Of a DNA stretch of 64,000 bases, positions 7,958 through 16,517 are shown piece after piece. The notes under the pieces were generated by a model. It saw nothing but the letters and a program-made list of their open reading frames with translations. It was not told the origin of the DNA and did no database searches. Where the stretch lies: positions 930,001 to 994,000 of the forward strand of contig NZ_JAFBCS010000001.1 of NCBI RefSeq assembly GCF_016907845.1. The letters run 5' to 3'. This DNA comes from Arcanobacterium pluranimalium (GTDB lineage Bacteria > Actinomycetota > Actinomycetes > Actinomycetales > Actinomycetaceae). Numbering within the stretch: the stretch's first letter is position 1; the number at the start of each line of letters is the position of its first letter. Made by a program: the position numbers and the translations under genes.

Positions 7958-8074
7958 ATGAAGGTCAAACCAAGCGTGAAGCGGATTTGCGAACATTGCA
8001 AGATTATCCGTCGTCACGGTCGCGTTATGGTCATTTGTGACTCAAATCCGCGGCACAAGCAGCGCCAGGGTTAA
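7958..8074 (+). CDS. rpmJ: 50S ribosomal protein L36, 38 residues
   Basis: The frame from ATG 7958 reads [20 protein letters not shown] and continues [19 protein letters not shown]36 of other bacteria is usually 37 residues with zinc ligands C-X2-C and C-X4-H. Here one extra residue makes the second pair C-X5-H (CDSNPRH). AAAGGAAAG upstream is a good ribosome-binding site. The gene lies between infA and rpsM as usual. Confidence 0.93.
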   Translation: MKVKPSVKRICEHCKIIRRHGRVMVICDSNPRHKQRQG

Positions 8075-8129
8075 TTCTGGCATCCCTCGTTTTGGCGGGG
8101 GAGATGTACTAGCACTGCTAGCGCACAGC

Positions 8130-8172
8130 GCAACCCTCGGTCCGAAGGCCGAGGCCCTTATCTGGGGTTGCA
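8130..8172 (+). promoter_or_regulatory. Structured leader between rpmJ and rpsM
   Basis: Nested inverted repeats are present: outer GCAACC/GGTTGC and inner CCTCGG/CCGAGG. They sit in a 140-bp gap that is longer than the other gaps of this operon. It could be an RNA processing or autoregulatory site; nothing in the sequence decides this. Confidence 0.4.
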
Positions 8173-8214
8173 GTGTTCCACACCTTCGGAATGGACAATG
8201 AGGAGCCAATAAGA

Positions 8215-8586
8215 ATGGCACGTCTATCTGGCGTTGATTTGCCTCGCGAAAAGCGAGTAGAAATTGCGCTTACATACATTTTTGGCATCGGCCGCACGCG
8301 CGCGCATGAAACTCTTGCCGCAACTGGAGTTAATCCAGATACCCGCGTGAAGGATCTCTCTGAAGACGATTTGGTCAAGCTCAAGAACCACATCGATGAG
8401 AACTACAAGGTTGAAGGCGATCTCCGCCGTGAAGTTCAGGCTGATATTCGCCGTAAGATCGAGATTGGTTGCTACCAAGGTCTTCGTCACCGTCGTGGCC
8501 TGCCGGTACATGGTCAGCGCACCAAGACGAACGCACGTACCCGTAAGGGACCAAAGCGTACCGTTGCAGGTAAGAAGAAGAAGTAG
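8215..8586 (+). CDS. rpsM: 30S ribosomal protein S13
   Basis: A 123-residue protein of the 30S head that contacts tRNA and 16S rRNA. The start at 8215 ([20 protein letters not shown]) is preferred over an upstream in-frame start because it gives the conserved S13 N-terminus and has GAGGAG upstream. The helical [10 protein letters not shown] segment and the basic C-terminus ([23 protein letters not shown]) are typical. rpsK follows 52 bases later. Confidence 0.96.
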   Translation: MARLSGVDLPREKRVEIALTYIFGIGRTRAHETLAATGVNPDTRVKDLSEDDLVKLKNHIDENYKVEGDLRREVQADIRRKIEIGCYQGLRHRRGLPVHGQRTKTNARTRKGPKRTVAGKKKK

Positions 8587-8638
8587 TAGTTCCGCCCGGT
8601 AGGGTGCGAATCGACGATTATTTCAGGAGAAATTTAGA

Positions 8639-9034
8639 ATGCCACCTAAGACACAGGCGCGTCGCCCGCGCCGCAATGTGCGCAAGAATGTAACAACGGG
8701 TCAGGCTCATATTAAGTCGACCTTCAACAACACAATCGTTTCCATCACCGATCCAAAGGGCGAAGTTATCGCAACGTGCTCTTCCGGTATGGTTGGTTTC
8801 AAGGGCTCCCGTAAGTCCACACCGTACGCTGCGCAGCTCGCTGCTGAAAACGCTGCTCGCCGTGCAATGGATCAGGGTATGAAGAAAGTTGACGTTTTCG
8901 TGAAGGGTCCAGGATCTGGTCGCGAAACCGCAATCCGTTCTCTGACCGCTTCCGGTCTGGAAGTTACCTCGATCTCTGATGTGACTCCACAGGCTCACAA
9001 CGGTTGCCGTCCACCCAAGCGCCGTCGCGTTTGA
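8639..9034 (+). CDS. rpsK: 30S ribosomal protein S11
   Basis: A 131-residue protein of the 30S platform. Conserved blocks [37 protein letters not shown], the [11 protein letters not shown] stretch and the end [16 protein letters not shown] are all present. CAGGAGAAA precedes the ATG. In many bacteria rpsD (S4) follows; here rpoA follows directly, so rpsD must be elsewhere. Confidence 0.97.
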   Translation: MPPKTQARRPRRNVRKNVTTGQAHIKSTFNNTIVSITDPKGEVIATCSSGMVGFKGSRKSTPYAAQLAAENAARRAMDQGMKKVDVFVKGPGSGRETAIRSLTASGLEVTSISDVTPQAHNGCRPPKRRRV

Positions 9035-9059
9035 TGCTTTGGGGTGTTATGCCCCTTCC

Positions 9060-9118
9060 AGGGTAGTAGTTACCTATTTCGGGTAGTAGTTACCCATTCC
9101 GCTGGCGGGAACGCCAGC
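9060..9118 (+). repeat. Direct repeat and hairpin between rpsK and rpoA
   Basis: GGGTAGTAGTTACC occurs twice (9061 and 9081, 20-bp period), followed by a hairpin GCTGGCG-GGAA-CGCCAGC (9101-9118). It is another short locus-specific repeat in a gap. A GAAAGGAAAA ribosome-binding site for rpoA follows. Confidence 0.65.
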
Positions 9119-9170
9119 TCGGAAACGGAAATAGACGTCATATAGTGGGCGTCTGCGAAAGGAAAACACA

Positions 9171-10172
9171 GTGATCATCGAACAGCGTCCAATGCTGACC
9201 GAAGAAAAGGTCTCCGAGACTCGCTCTCGCTTTACCCTAAACCCGCTGGAGCCAGGATTTGGTTACACGCTGGGTAACTCGCTTCGCCGTACATTGCTTT
9301 CTTCGATTCCAGGTTCGGCTGTTACGTCGATCCACATTGATGGTGTGCTCCATGAGTTCTCTACCATCGAGGGATGCAAGGAAGACGTAGCGGAGATCAT
9401 CCTTAACCTCAAGGATTTGGTTGTAACCTCTGAGCATGATGAGCCAGTACTCATGTACCTGCGCAAGCAAGGTCCAGGGCAGGTGCTCGCATCGGATATT
9501 ACGCCTCCTGCTGGGGTAGAGATCCACAACCCAGATCTTGTGATCGCCACTTTGAACGAAAAGGGCAAGATCGAGATTGATCTGACTGTTGAGCGTGGAC
9601 GTGGTTACGTTTCTGCGGCACAGAACAACTCGCCAGAGTACGAGATTGGACGCATCCCGGTTGATTCGATTTACTCGCCGGTTGTGAAGGTTTCCTACAA
9701 GGTTGAGGCAACTCGTGTTGGTCAGCGCACCGACTTCGACAAGCTCATCGTTGATGTTGAAACTAAGGCATCGATGCTTCCACGCGACGCATTCGCGTCT
9801 GCTGGTAAGACGCTCGTCGAGCTATTCGGTCTTTGCACTGAACTCAACGAAGAAGTCGAAGGCCTTGAGCTTAAGGAAGCCCCAGTTCAGGAGACTCAGT
9901 CCTCTGATCTGCAGCGTCCAATTACGATTCTCAACCTGCCGGCACGTTCGCAGAACTGCTTGCAGCGTGAAGGAATCCACACCATCGGTGAACTGGTACT
10001 TCGCTCTGAAGCTGACTTGTTGGATATCCGTAACTTTGGCGCTAAGTCGATCGAAGACGTCAAGGACGAACTTGCAAAGCTCGATCTGCGTTTGAAGGAT
10101 TCTCCAGCTGGTTTCGTTTCCGCATACGGCGACGACTACTCAATGACTTTCAGTGACGATCTGCAGGGCTAA
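9171..10172 (+). CDS. rpoA: DNA-directed RNA polymerase alpha subunit
   Basis: The 333-residue alpha subunit nucleates RNA polymerase assembly and contacts UP elements and activators. The start is GTG at 9171. The N-terminal domain carries [22 protein letters not shown], and the C-terminal domain carries the helix-hairpin-helix region [20 protein letters not shown] and [19 protein letters not shown]. Length is typical. Confidence 0.97.
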   Translation: MIIEQRPMLTEEKVSETRSRFTLNPLEPGFGYTLGNSLRRTLLSSIPGSAVTSIHIDGVLHEFSTIEGCKEDVAEIILNLKDLVVTSEHDEPVLMYLRKQGPGQVLASDITPPAGVEIHNPDLVIATLNEKGKIEIDLTVERGRGYVSAAQNNSPEYEIGRIPVDSIYSPVVKVSYKVEATRVGQRTDFDKLIVDVETKASMLPRDAFASAGKTLVELFGLCTELNEEVEGLELKEAPVQETQSSDLQRPITILNLPARSQNCLQREGIHTIGELVLRSEADLLDIRNFGAKSIEDVKDELAKLDLRLKDSPAGFVSAYGDDYSMTFSDDLQG

Positions 10173-10202
10173 GGTTCTGCACAATAATTTCTAGGAGAAA
10201 CA

Positions 10203-10748
10203 ATGCCTAAGCCCACAAAGGGTGCACGCCTGGGTGGTTCCCCGGCGCATGAGCGTCTAATCATTGCAAATATGTGCCGTCAGCTCATCCACAACGAATC
10301 CGTTGTAACAACCGAAGCTAAAGCAAAGCGTGTACGCCCATACATGGAAAAGCTCATCACCAAGGCAAAGAAGGGCGACACCCACAACCGTCGTCTCGCT
10401 CTCAAGGTGCTGCGCGACCGCGAAACCGCTTACATCCTGTTCGAAGAGCTTGCTCCAAAGTTTGCTGAGCGCAACGGCGGCTACACCCGCATCGTGAAGC
10501 TTCCAAACCGCCGCGGTGACAACGCCCCAATGGCTGAGATCTCGCTCGTACTTGAGCCAGTTTCGCCAAAGCAGGCAGTTGTGAAGGAAGCCGAGAAGGT
10601 TGCCGAGCATGCTGCAGCTAAGGAAGAAGAAGCAAAGGTTGAAGAAACTGCTGTTGAAGAGACCGAAGTAGCTGAAGAAGCTGTTGAGGCCGAAGCTCCA
10701 GCAGAAGAAGTTGCTGAGGAAACCGAGGCAGCTGACGAAGCCAAGTGA
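10203..10748 (+). CDS. rplQ: 50S ribosomal protein L17 with long acidic tail
   Basis: The first 120 residues or so are standard L17 ([20 protein letters not shown], then [14 protein letters not shown] and [15 protein letters not shown]). About 60 more residues are almost only Ala, Glu, Val and Lys ([19 protein letters not shown]). Such acidic tails are known on actinobacterial L17, and this one is built of short degenerate repeats. It is the last gene of the cluster. Confidence 0.95.
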   Translation: MPKPTKGARLGGSPAHERLIIANMCRQLIHNESVVTTEAKAKRVRPYMEKLITKAKKGDTHNRRLALKVLRDRETAYILFEELAPKFAERNGGYTRIVKLPNRRGDNAPMAEISLVLEPVSPKQAVVKEAEKVAEHAAAKEEEAKVEETAVEETEVAEEAVEAEAPAEEVAEETEAADEAK

Positions 10749-10779
10749 ATCTAGCTTAATTAGCTGGTGACATACCTAT

Positions 10780-10817
10780 ACGGGTGGGCTGGGATCAATT
10801 GATCCCAGCCCACCCGT
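10780..10817. terminator. Perfect 38-bp palindrome after rplQ
   Basis: ACGGGTGGGCTGGGATCAA (10780-10798) is followed at once by its exact reverse complement (10799-10817). It is probably the end of the ribosomal transcript. No T run follows on either strand. Confidence 0.6.
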
Positions 10818-10869
10818 TACAATATTGGCAGAACAGCAATTCGCTAGTGCATTCGACGAGGAGTACAAC

Positions 10870-11463
10870 ATGACGAACAACGAAATGTCTCACCAGAACG
10901 AAATACCTCATCAAACCGAGACCGGTCACCAGAACGAGGTCCCGCAGCAAACCGAGCTACCTCATCAAACCGAGACGCCTCAACAACCAGACACACGCAA
11001 ACTCGCTTTTAGATGGTGGTTTGATGGCAGTGGCTTGTACTTCTTCGTGCCAGGCGTGAATCCCATGTATCCGACCGCAAATTTCGACGAGTTCCCCTGC
11101 ATCACCGTTGATCTGGACGAAAACTGCAACATCATTTATCTGTGGATCGGCGACTACCAAGATACTTTCCCTGATCACGACGGCGTCGAATGCGCGATTG
11201 AACGATTCGTCGATTCTAGCGCAATGACCTGGCGTGTTATTTTGCACGAATGCGAAAAGTATTCAACGCGCGCAAGCTATCCCAGCACCAAATACGGAAG
11301 CGCAGTTACTTTGTCTATTTTGGAAGGTGACGACGGTGCTTTCGCAGGCTACGAGGTATGCTCACGCATCGGCACGATGCCGTTTGAGCCGGATGTGGAA
11401 TGGACATGCGCACAACGAATAGGGGAGTTTCCGCAAAAGAAAGGTGCGGACCGTCGTCTGTGA
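10870..11463 (+). CDS. Uncharacterised protein with repeat-built N-terminus
   Basis: This 197-residue protein is unknown to me. ATG 10870 is chosen because GAGGAG lies 8 bases upstream; an in-frame TTG at 10825 lacks this. Residues 7-42 are six 6-residue repeats of the type HQTETP/HQNEIP. The rest is an acidic, aromatic-rich soluble domain (FRWWFDGSGLYFFVPG, CITVDLDENCNIIYLWIG, WTCAQRIGEFPQKK) with no membrane segment or signal peptide. The gene stands alone after the ribosomal cluster. The last codons with the stop are duplicated 42 bp downstream. Confidence 0.65.
   Translation: MTNNEMSHQNEIPHQTETGHQNEVPQQTELPHQTETPQQPDTRKLAFRWWFDGSGLYFFVPGVNPMYPTANFDEFPCITVDLDENCNIIYLWIGDYQDTFPDHDGVECAIERFVDSSAMTWRVILHECEKYSTRASYPSTKYGSAVTLSILEGDDGAFAGYEVCSRIGTMPFEPDVEWTCAQRIGEFPQKKGADRRL
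10888..10995 (+). repeat. Six 18-bp in-frame repeats in the orphan gene
   Basis: Six units of 18 bp encode the H-Q-x-E pattern. CCTCATCAAACCGAGAC occurs at units 2 and 5 and the others are degenerate. The unit keeps the frame, unlike the non-coding arrays of similar size nearby. Confidence 0.75.
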
Positions 11464-11506
11464 CGTGGTGCCTGTAATGCAACGCAACTGACGCGTCGTC
11501 TGTGAC
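11452..11506 (+). repeat. Stop-spanning duplication after the orphan gene
   Basis: CGTCGTCTGTGAC at 11452-11464 covers the last codons and TGA stop of the orphan gene. It occurs again, identical, at 11494-11506 in the non-coding gap. Confidence 0.7.
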
Positions 11507-11532
11507 ATCGATCCGCACCTTCTGATAGGTTC

Positions 11533-12528
11533 CTAAGCTGCTATGCGTTTAGCGCTTTCGCGGCGAGCCATTGCCTGCTCAAAGTCTCGTGTACCAACGA
11601 AGACTTCGTGCTTATATGGGTTGACCTTGAGCTTGCGTGCGCGGTAGATAACGTATCCCACAGCCAGCACATTCGCGATAAATGCGATTAGCGATACCGT
11701 CAAATTGATATTTGGATTGTTGACGGATTCCACCGAGAACACCGAGTAATCTTGGAACATTGGCACGGTTTGGGCAAACATGCACCATAGTGCCAGAGTG
11801 TTAGCGCGGTTTTGAATCCAGCCGCCCTTGTTCCAGAAAGCATTGGCCACCGTTGGGGCAAGTAGCAGGGCAAATCCGCAGTAGAACGCATGGGTTGGCA
11901 GGCAGTTGTAGGTGTAGCAGAAGTTCCACAAATCGTAGGAAATAATAAATACCCAGGTCATATCGGCCCAGATCATATCTTGCTTCTTCTTGCCTACGTA
12001 AATGCCGAACCAGCCGGTCATAACAAAGATGTTCAGGATTCCTGCAAGGCCGTTAAAGACGTTATGCCAGCCACCGTATAGCGTTACACCTTCCGACGAT
12101 ACCCAGGTGGTGTTCCATGCCCGAATTGCCGATTCAAAATCGGACACCACGGCGATGAGGATATTGATTGCAACAATCACGAACGGGAACACTTTGAACC
12201 ATTCGGATTTGCCGATTGAGCCCCACTTGTACTTGAGCATCATGAAACCGATGCAGCCCGCCGTCGCCGCATAGAGCTTGGCGTAATGGAACCAGCTGTT
12301 CATGTGCACGTACGTTGGGTTGTTGAGTGCCCAATCCGCGCCGGCAGCTGCGCCAACGTAGATCGCAATAAAGTAAATAGACAACGCTGCTGGAATAACG
12401 AGGAAACAGAAGATGCCACCAGCTTTTGAGCGGCGAGCGATTTCATTTGCGCCGATCAATGAACAAAATACGAGGATCCAGCCGAGCCACTGATAGGCTG
12501 CGGCGTCTCCATAAACGTTGAACAACAT
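11533..12528 (-). CDS. Multipass membrane protein, DUF5692-like
   Basis: A 331-residue protein with about ten hydrophobic segments, for example WLGWILVFCSLIGANEIARR and IFVMTGWFGIYVGKKKQDM. It also has conserved-looking loops (HMNSWFHYAKLYAATAG, YDLWNFCYTYNCLPTHAFY). I recall this composition as the DUF5692 family, whose role is not known; the assignment is from memory. It follows the TetR gene on the same strand by 111 bp, and the TetR operator is the only nearby promoter, so it may be the regulator's target. Confidence 0.6.
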   Translation of the reverse strand: MLFNVYGDAAAYQWLGWILVFCSLIGANEIARRSKAGGIFCFLVIPAALSIYFIAIYVGAAAGADWALNNPTYVHMNSWFHYAKLYAATAGCIGFMMLKYKWGSIGKSEWFKVFPFVIVAINILIAVVSDFESAIRAWNTTWVSSEGVTLYGGWHNVFNGLAGILNIFVMTGWFGIYVGKKKQDMIWADMTWVFIISYDLWNFCYTYNCLPTHAFYCGFALLLAPTVANAFWNKGGWIQNRANTLALWCMFAQTVPMFQDYSVFSVESVNNPNINLTVSLIAFIANVLAVGYVIYRARKLKVNPYKHEVFVGTRDFEQAMARRESAKRIAA

Positions 12529-12639
12529 CGGTCTACCTTTCTTGTACGTGGAGTGAATGACTAAAGTTGAACGATTTGAGGTGGTGTGGCGTGTTCGCTC
12601 TGTTTGCTGTCTTGACCGGCTTTGCTGCTTAGGTCTGCT

Positions 12640-13218
12640 TTATAGGTATTTGTCGAGGTGAAGAGTCTGCCCCGCAATCTGCTTGATAGCGCGATTCGAA
12701 ATGCTGGGATTTGAGCGAATCAGCGATACCAGCCCTACGACCAGCATGTAGAACGTTTCGGGCACGTATTCGATTTCAACAGGATGCTTATCTGCGAAGT
12801 CGCGCACGGTGGTTCGGGAGATGTAATCTGCTACTTTACGAGCGGTACGATCTGTGAACGCCATGTACAGTGAGGCGTTCGGGCCGGAAACTAGCTGGTG
12901 ATGGAAAGGGCCGTCGTCGTTGATAATGGAGCGCATGAGTTCTATCGCCTCGTCAAGTGCGCGTGAGATGTCTCCCGGCTCGCGTGCGTCGTTCCATTCG
13001 GTAAGTTTCGCTAAAAATTCGTCGATCACATCGTCTAAGACGGCGGTCGCAACTTCGTCTTTGTTCTTGAAGTAGTGGTAGAACAGCGAGCGAGACCCTC
13101 CTGTGCGTGCGCCAATGGACGTTATCGACATTTTCTCAAAGCCTACGTCCATGATTTCGGCGCGGGCAGCACTGATAATATCGGCTCGGCTCGCAACGCC
13201 GCGTTTTTGCATAACCAT
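12640..13218 (-). CDS. TetR-family transcriptional regulator
   Basis: This 192-residue protein has the TetR helix-turn-helix near residues 25-55 (ISITSIGARTGGSRSLFYHYF, then KNKDEVATAVLDDV). A variable ligand-binding domain follows. AGGAG lies upstream of the start. A perfect palindrome sits 34-60 bases before the start codon, which suggests autorepression. It probably controls the membrane protein downstream. The ligand is unknown. Confidence 0.85.
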   Translation of the reverse strand: MVMQKRGVASRADIISAARAEIMDVGFEKMSITSIGARTGGSRSLFYHYFKNKDEVATAVLDDVIDEFLAKLTEWNDAREPGDISRALDEAIELMRSIINDDGPFHHQLVSGPNASLYMAFTDRTARKVADYISRTTVRDFADKHPVEIEYVPETFYMLVVGLVSLIRSNPSISNRAIKQIAGQTLHLDKYL

Positions 13219-13251
13219 GCCATCACACTCCTGTTCATTAATAATCTAGGA

Positions 13252-13278
13252 ATTTTATTGACACTGCGTCAATAAAAT
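13252..13278. promoter_or_regulatory. Palindromic operator upstream of the TetR gene
   Basis: Arms ATTTTATTGAC and GTCAATAAAAT (11 bp, perfect) are separated by 5 bp. Related half-sites (TGCGTCAAA, ATTGACACAAATGGCGC) recur over the next 60 bp, so there may be more than one binding site. Confidence 0.75.
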
Positions 13279-13342
13279 ATCCAATAGGATATGCGTCAAA
13301 TTTGCGAAATATTGACACAAATGGCGCAAATATAAGGAAAGG

Positions 13343-13356
13343 CCCCACGTGTGGGG
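13343..13356. terminator. Short GC hairpin between the TetR and purD regions
   Basis: CCCCAC-GT-GTGGGG lies between the divergent TetR control region and the 3' end of purD. On the - strand it is followed by a CCTTTCC stretch. It may end the purine transcript, though the T run is poor. Confidence 0.4.
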
Positions 13357-13425
13357 ACTTAATTCCTATAGTGCCGTTCCTTAACTCAGGTGTCGGGCGG
13401 GAGGGACTCAAAAGGGAAAATCAGT

Positions 13426-14667
13426 TCAGCTGGCGAAAGCGCCGATGTCGCGGCGCCAGTATAGCGCCGAATCGCCCAAGCCATCACTGATGAGTTTTAG
13501 CAGCTCTGCTCGGCATTGATCGATATTGCTGCCTTTCATCGTCACAATCGCCACGCGTCCGCCTGTAGCGATCCAAGCGCCTTGCTCACAACGCGTGCCC
13601 ATATGCGTAAGACCAGCTTGTGGATGTGCGTCCACGGCTGCAAGCAAGCTGCTGGGAATCTGTGGAAACTCGGAGATCGCGCCAGGATAACCCGGCGAAC
13701 TGAGCACGATTCCAAGGCAAAACTCCTCGCTCACTTCCACGTGTGGAGTGTTACCTGCAAGCAAATCGAGGATTGCTCCAGCGAGATCGTTTTCAATCCG
13801 TGGCAAAATGACCTCGCACTCAGGGTCGCCCAGGCGTGCATTGAACTCAATCACCCGCACCCCTGCCGCCGTCTGAATCAGACCTGCATACAAGAAGCCA
13901 GTAAATGGCGTACCGTTTGCCGCCATCTGTGCCAACGTGGGCACGATAACGCGCTCTACTGCTTCGTCGTAAATTGCCTGAGTAACGCGAGGAACTGGGG
14001 AAATAGCGCCCATGCCACCTGTATTTGCCCCGATATTTCCCTCACCGATCGGCTTGTGATCCTGGGCAACCGGAAGAGCCACAAAATTCGTGCCATTGGC
14101 CATCACGATCAGTGAAAATTCGAAGCCCTCTAAAAAATCCTCAATGAGCAGGGGATTCTCGTGATCAAGTTCAATCTCTCGCAACACGGCGTCAGCTTCT
14201 TCGAGCGTTTTGCAGATAGTCACTCCTTTGCCTGCACGCAGACCATTTTCTTTCAAAACCTGTGGGAACGACGCCGCTGCCAGGTATTCTCGTGCCGCCT
14301 GCGAATCAGTAAATACCCGGTAAGCGGCAGTCGGAACGCCGGCTGCGGTCATGATTTCCTTGGCAAACGCCTTTGAGCTTTCGATTTGAGCCGCAGCTTG
14401 GGTTGGGCCGAAGATCGGCAGACCACGCGCTTGGAACACATCCACAATCCCGCCTGCCAGTGGTGCTTCGGGCCCAATGATCGTGAGGTCAACGCCGAGG
14501 CGGACGGCTTCGTCGGCTAGTTCGTCCCAGCTGAGCAAAGGAAAAGCGTGGGAAGCGATTTCCGCAATCGCATCAGAGCCGCCGGCCGACACCACTTCGT
14601 GGAAGCGAGCAACTGCCTCAACTAGTGCCATTTCGCGGCCGCCGCCGCCAACGATCATAATCTTCAT
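13426..14667 (-). CDS. purD: Phosphoribosylamine-glycine ligase (GARS)
   Basis: Joins 5-phosphoribosylamine and glycine with ATP, the second step of purine synthesis. The start is placed at 14667 (MKIMIVGGGGREMALVEAVA) because this is the conserved PurD N-terminus and GAAGAAAG lies upstream; a frame extends 10 codons further. The ATP-grasp motifs are visible (KAFAKEIMTAAGVPTAAY, IEDFLEGFEFSLIVM, GGMGAISPVP, EFNARLGDPECEVILPR). 413 residues is normal. It is the last gene of the minus-strand pur cluster. Confidence 0.95.
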   Translation of the reverse strand: MKIMIVGGGGREMALVEAVARFHEVVSAGGSDAIAEIASHAFPLLSWDELADEAVRLGVDLTIIGPEAPLAGGIVDVFQARGLPIFGPTQAAAQIESSKAFAKEIMTAAGVPTAAYRVFTDSQAAREYLAAASFPQVLKENGLRAGKGVTICKTLEEADAVLREIELDHENPLLIEDFLEGFEFSLIVMANGTNFVALPVAQDHKPIGEGNIGANTGGMGAISPVPRVTQAIYDEAVERVIVPTLAQMAANGTPFTGFLYAGLIQTAAGVRVIEFNARLGDPECEVILPRIENDLAGAILDLLAGNTPHVEVSEEFCLGIVLSSPGYPGAISEFPQIPSSLLAAVDAHPQAGLTHMGTRCEQGAWIATGGRVAIVTMKGSNIDQCRAELLKLISDGLGDSALYWRRDIGAFAS

Positions 14668-14741
14668 TTTGTGCGTCTTTCTTCGGTTGGGTTTCACAGG
14701 ATCGGATTGAGTGAATTTGTCGGGTTATGAATGGACTTGGT

Positions 14742-14785
14742 GGGATACAAGTGGGTTATAGGCGGGTTACAGGTGGGGTATAGGC
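14742..14785 (+). repeat. Four 11-bp degenerate repeats upstream of purD
   Basis: GGGATACAAGT, GGGTTATAGGC, GGGTTACAGGT and GGGGTATAGGC follow head to tail in the gap between purN and purD. A weaker related unit precedes them. Confidence 0.7.
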
Positions 14786-14814
14786 GGACGTTCAGTCATC
14801 ACGTCGTTTTCTGG

Positions 14815-15441
14815 TTATCGGTTGCTTGCGTTGCTTTCATTCAGCATGTTCGCTGCGATTTGGGCGACGACGCGCGGGTACAGCGTGTGTTCGATACGGT
14901 GGATTTCCGATTCAAAATCACGTAAAGATGCTCCGTTGATTGGCACTACCTGCTGCGCAATCACTTCGCCAGTATCCATACCCACATCAACCCAATGGAT
15001 TGTTACGCCCGAATCTACACCATCGCAATACGCGCGAGCGATAGCATTCAAACCGGGGTAATTGGGTAATAGCGAGGGGTGAATATTGAGCACTCGCCGC
15101 TCAAAGACTTCCAGGAACTTTGCGCCGAGTAGCCGCATAAAGCCAGCTAATGCAATGAGCTCAACCCCGTGCACGTATAGCTCGCTGATCAGGGCTTCTT
15201 CCCATGCCTGCGCATTGGGAAAATCCCGAGGTTGGATCAGTATGGCCGGCACGCCAAATTCTTCCGCAACCGCAATTGCTTCACAATCGCGATCACAAAT
15301 CAGAACCACTGGCTGCGCAGCGCCGAGCTGCTGGTTGCGTGCAGCTTGGCAGATTGCCCGAAAGTTTGTGCCTTTACCTGAGGCGAATACGCCCAGCGCG
15401 ATAGCGCGACCAGCCGGCTGTAGCTGATTACCCGCCGTCAT
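14815..15441 (-). CDS. purN: Phosphoribosylglycinamide formyltransferase
   Basis: Transfers a formyl group from 10-formyl-THF to GAR, the third step of purine synthesis. The family start ALGVFASGKGTNFRAI, the LAGFMRLL segment, NIHPSLLP with the catalytic His, and the VDVGMDTGEVIAQ segment are all present. It overlaps purM by 4 bases (ATGA). 208 residues is normal. Confidence 0.95.
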   Translation of the reverse strand: MTAGNQLQPAGRAIALGVFASGKGTNFRAICQAARNQQLGAAQPVVLICDRDCEAIAVAEEFGVPAILIQPRDFPNAQAWEEALISELYVHGVELIALAGFMRLLGAKFLEVFERRVLNIHPSLLPNYPGLNAIARAYCDGVDSGVTIHWVDVGMDTGEVIAQQVVPINGASLRDFESEIHRIEHTLYPRVVAQIAANMLNESNASNR

Positions 15442-16496
15442 ACCAGCTTAACTCCGCCAGACTCGGTAACCTTACCAATGACGTAGGATTCTTCTCCGGC
15501 CTCGTTCAGTGCACGTTGTGCTGCCTGCACGTCGTTTGGATCGAGAGCGATCACGAATCCAATGCCCATATTGAATACGTTGAACAGTTCCGTTTCCGAA
15601 AGCTCGCCAAGTTGGGCCACGACGTCGAAAATCGGCAAGCTAGGCCAGGTGTCGCGCGTGATTTCGTAACCCAGATCGCCGTTCATTCGTGGAATATTTT
15701 CAAAAAAGCCGCCACCAGTAATATTGGCCATGCCATGTGGCTGCACCGTCTTGAGCAGGTGCATTACCGGGCGCACATACAGCTTGGTGGGAGTTAGCAG
15801 CTCTTCGCCAAGTGGCTTGATCAGCCCATCAAGCTGGGAATCAACAGTGTATTCGTGATCGGTGAAGAAGATTTTACGCAGCAGCGAGTAACCGTTCGAA
15901 TGTGGACCAGACGAAGCCAAGCCGAGCAGTACGTCGCCTGGTTTTACTTTCTCACCCGTGATGATCTGCGATTTCTCAACAGCCGCAACACAAAAACCTG
16001 CAATATCGTAGGTGTCGGGTTCATACAGATCATTCATTTCGGCCGTCTCGCCCCCGACGAGCGCGCAGTCCGTTTCTTGGCAGGCCACAGCTACACCGTG
16101 CACGATATCGGCCACGATCTGTGGATCTGCTTTCGGAATCGCCAGGTAGTCAAGGAAGAACAGCGGTTGCGCACCTTGCACTACCACATCATTGACGCAC
16201 ATGGCGACGGCGTCGATACCGATTGTATTGTGGATTCCAGTTTGGAATGCGAGAAAGAGCTTGGTGCCCACGCCGTCGGTTCCTGATACGAGCACAGGTT
16301 CGCGATAACCGCGCGAGCTGAGGTCAAACATGCCGCCGAATCCACCGATTCCACCCATGACCCCTGGTGTTTTGGTCGCAGCTACATCTGATCGAATGCG
16401 GCGAACTACCTCATAACCACGTTCGAGATCAACCCCTGCGGCAGCATAAGCTGCAGCTGCGGCAACCTGTGGAGTGTGTTCCTTGTTTTCTTCCAC
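15438..16496 (-). CDS. purM: Phosphoribosylformylglycinamidine cyclo-ligase (AIRS)
   Basis: Closes FGAM to AIR with ATP, the fifth step. The sequence shows the AIRS N-terminus (YAAAGVDLERGYEVVRRI), DGVGTKLFLAF, ALVGGETAEM and LGLASSGPHSNGYSL, all family signatures. 352 residues is typical. It lies between purL and purN. Confidence 0.96.
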   Translation of the reverse strand: MEENKEHTPQVAAAAAYAAAGVDLERGYEVVRRIRSDVAATKTPGVMGGIGGFGGMFDLSSRGYREPVLVSGTDGVGTKLFLAFQTGIHNTIGIDAVAMCVNDVVVQGAQPLFFLDYLAIPKADPQIVADIVHGVAVACQETDCALVGGETAEMNDLYEPDTYDIAGFCVAAVEKSQIITGEKVKPGDVLLGLASSGPHSNGYSLLRKIFFTDHEYTVDSQLDGLIKPLGEELLTPTKLYVRPVMHLLKTVQPHGMANITGGGFFENIPRMNGDLGYEITRDTWPSLPIFDVVAQLGELSETELFNVFNMGIGFVIALDPNDVQAAQRALNEAGEESYVIGKVTESGGVKLV

Positions 16497-16517
16497 TGTA
16501 TTTTCCTCCGTCGTGAT

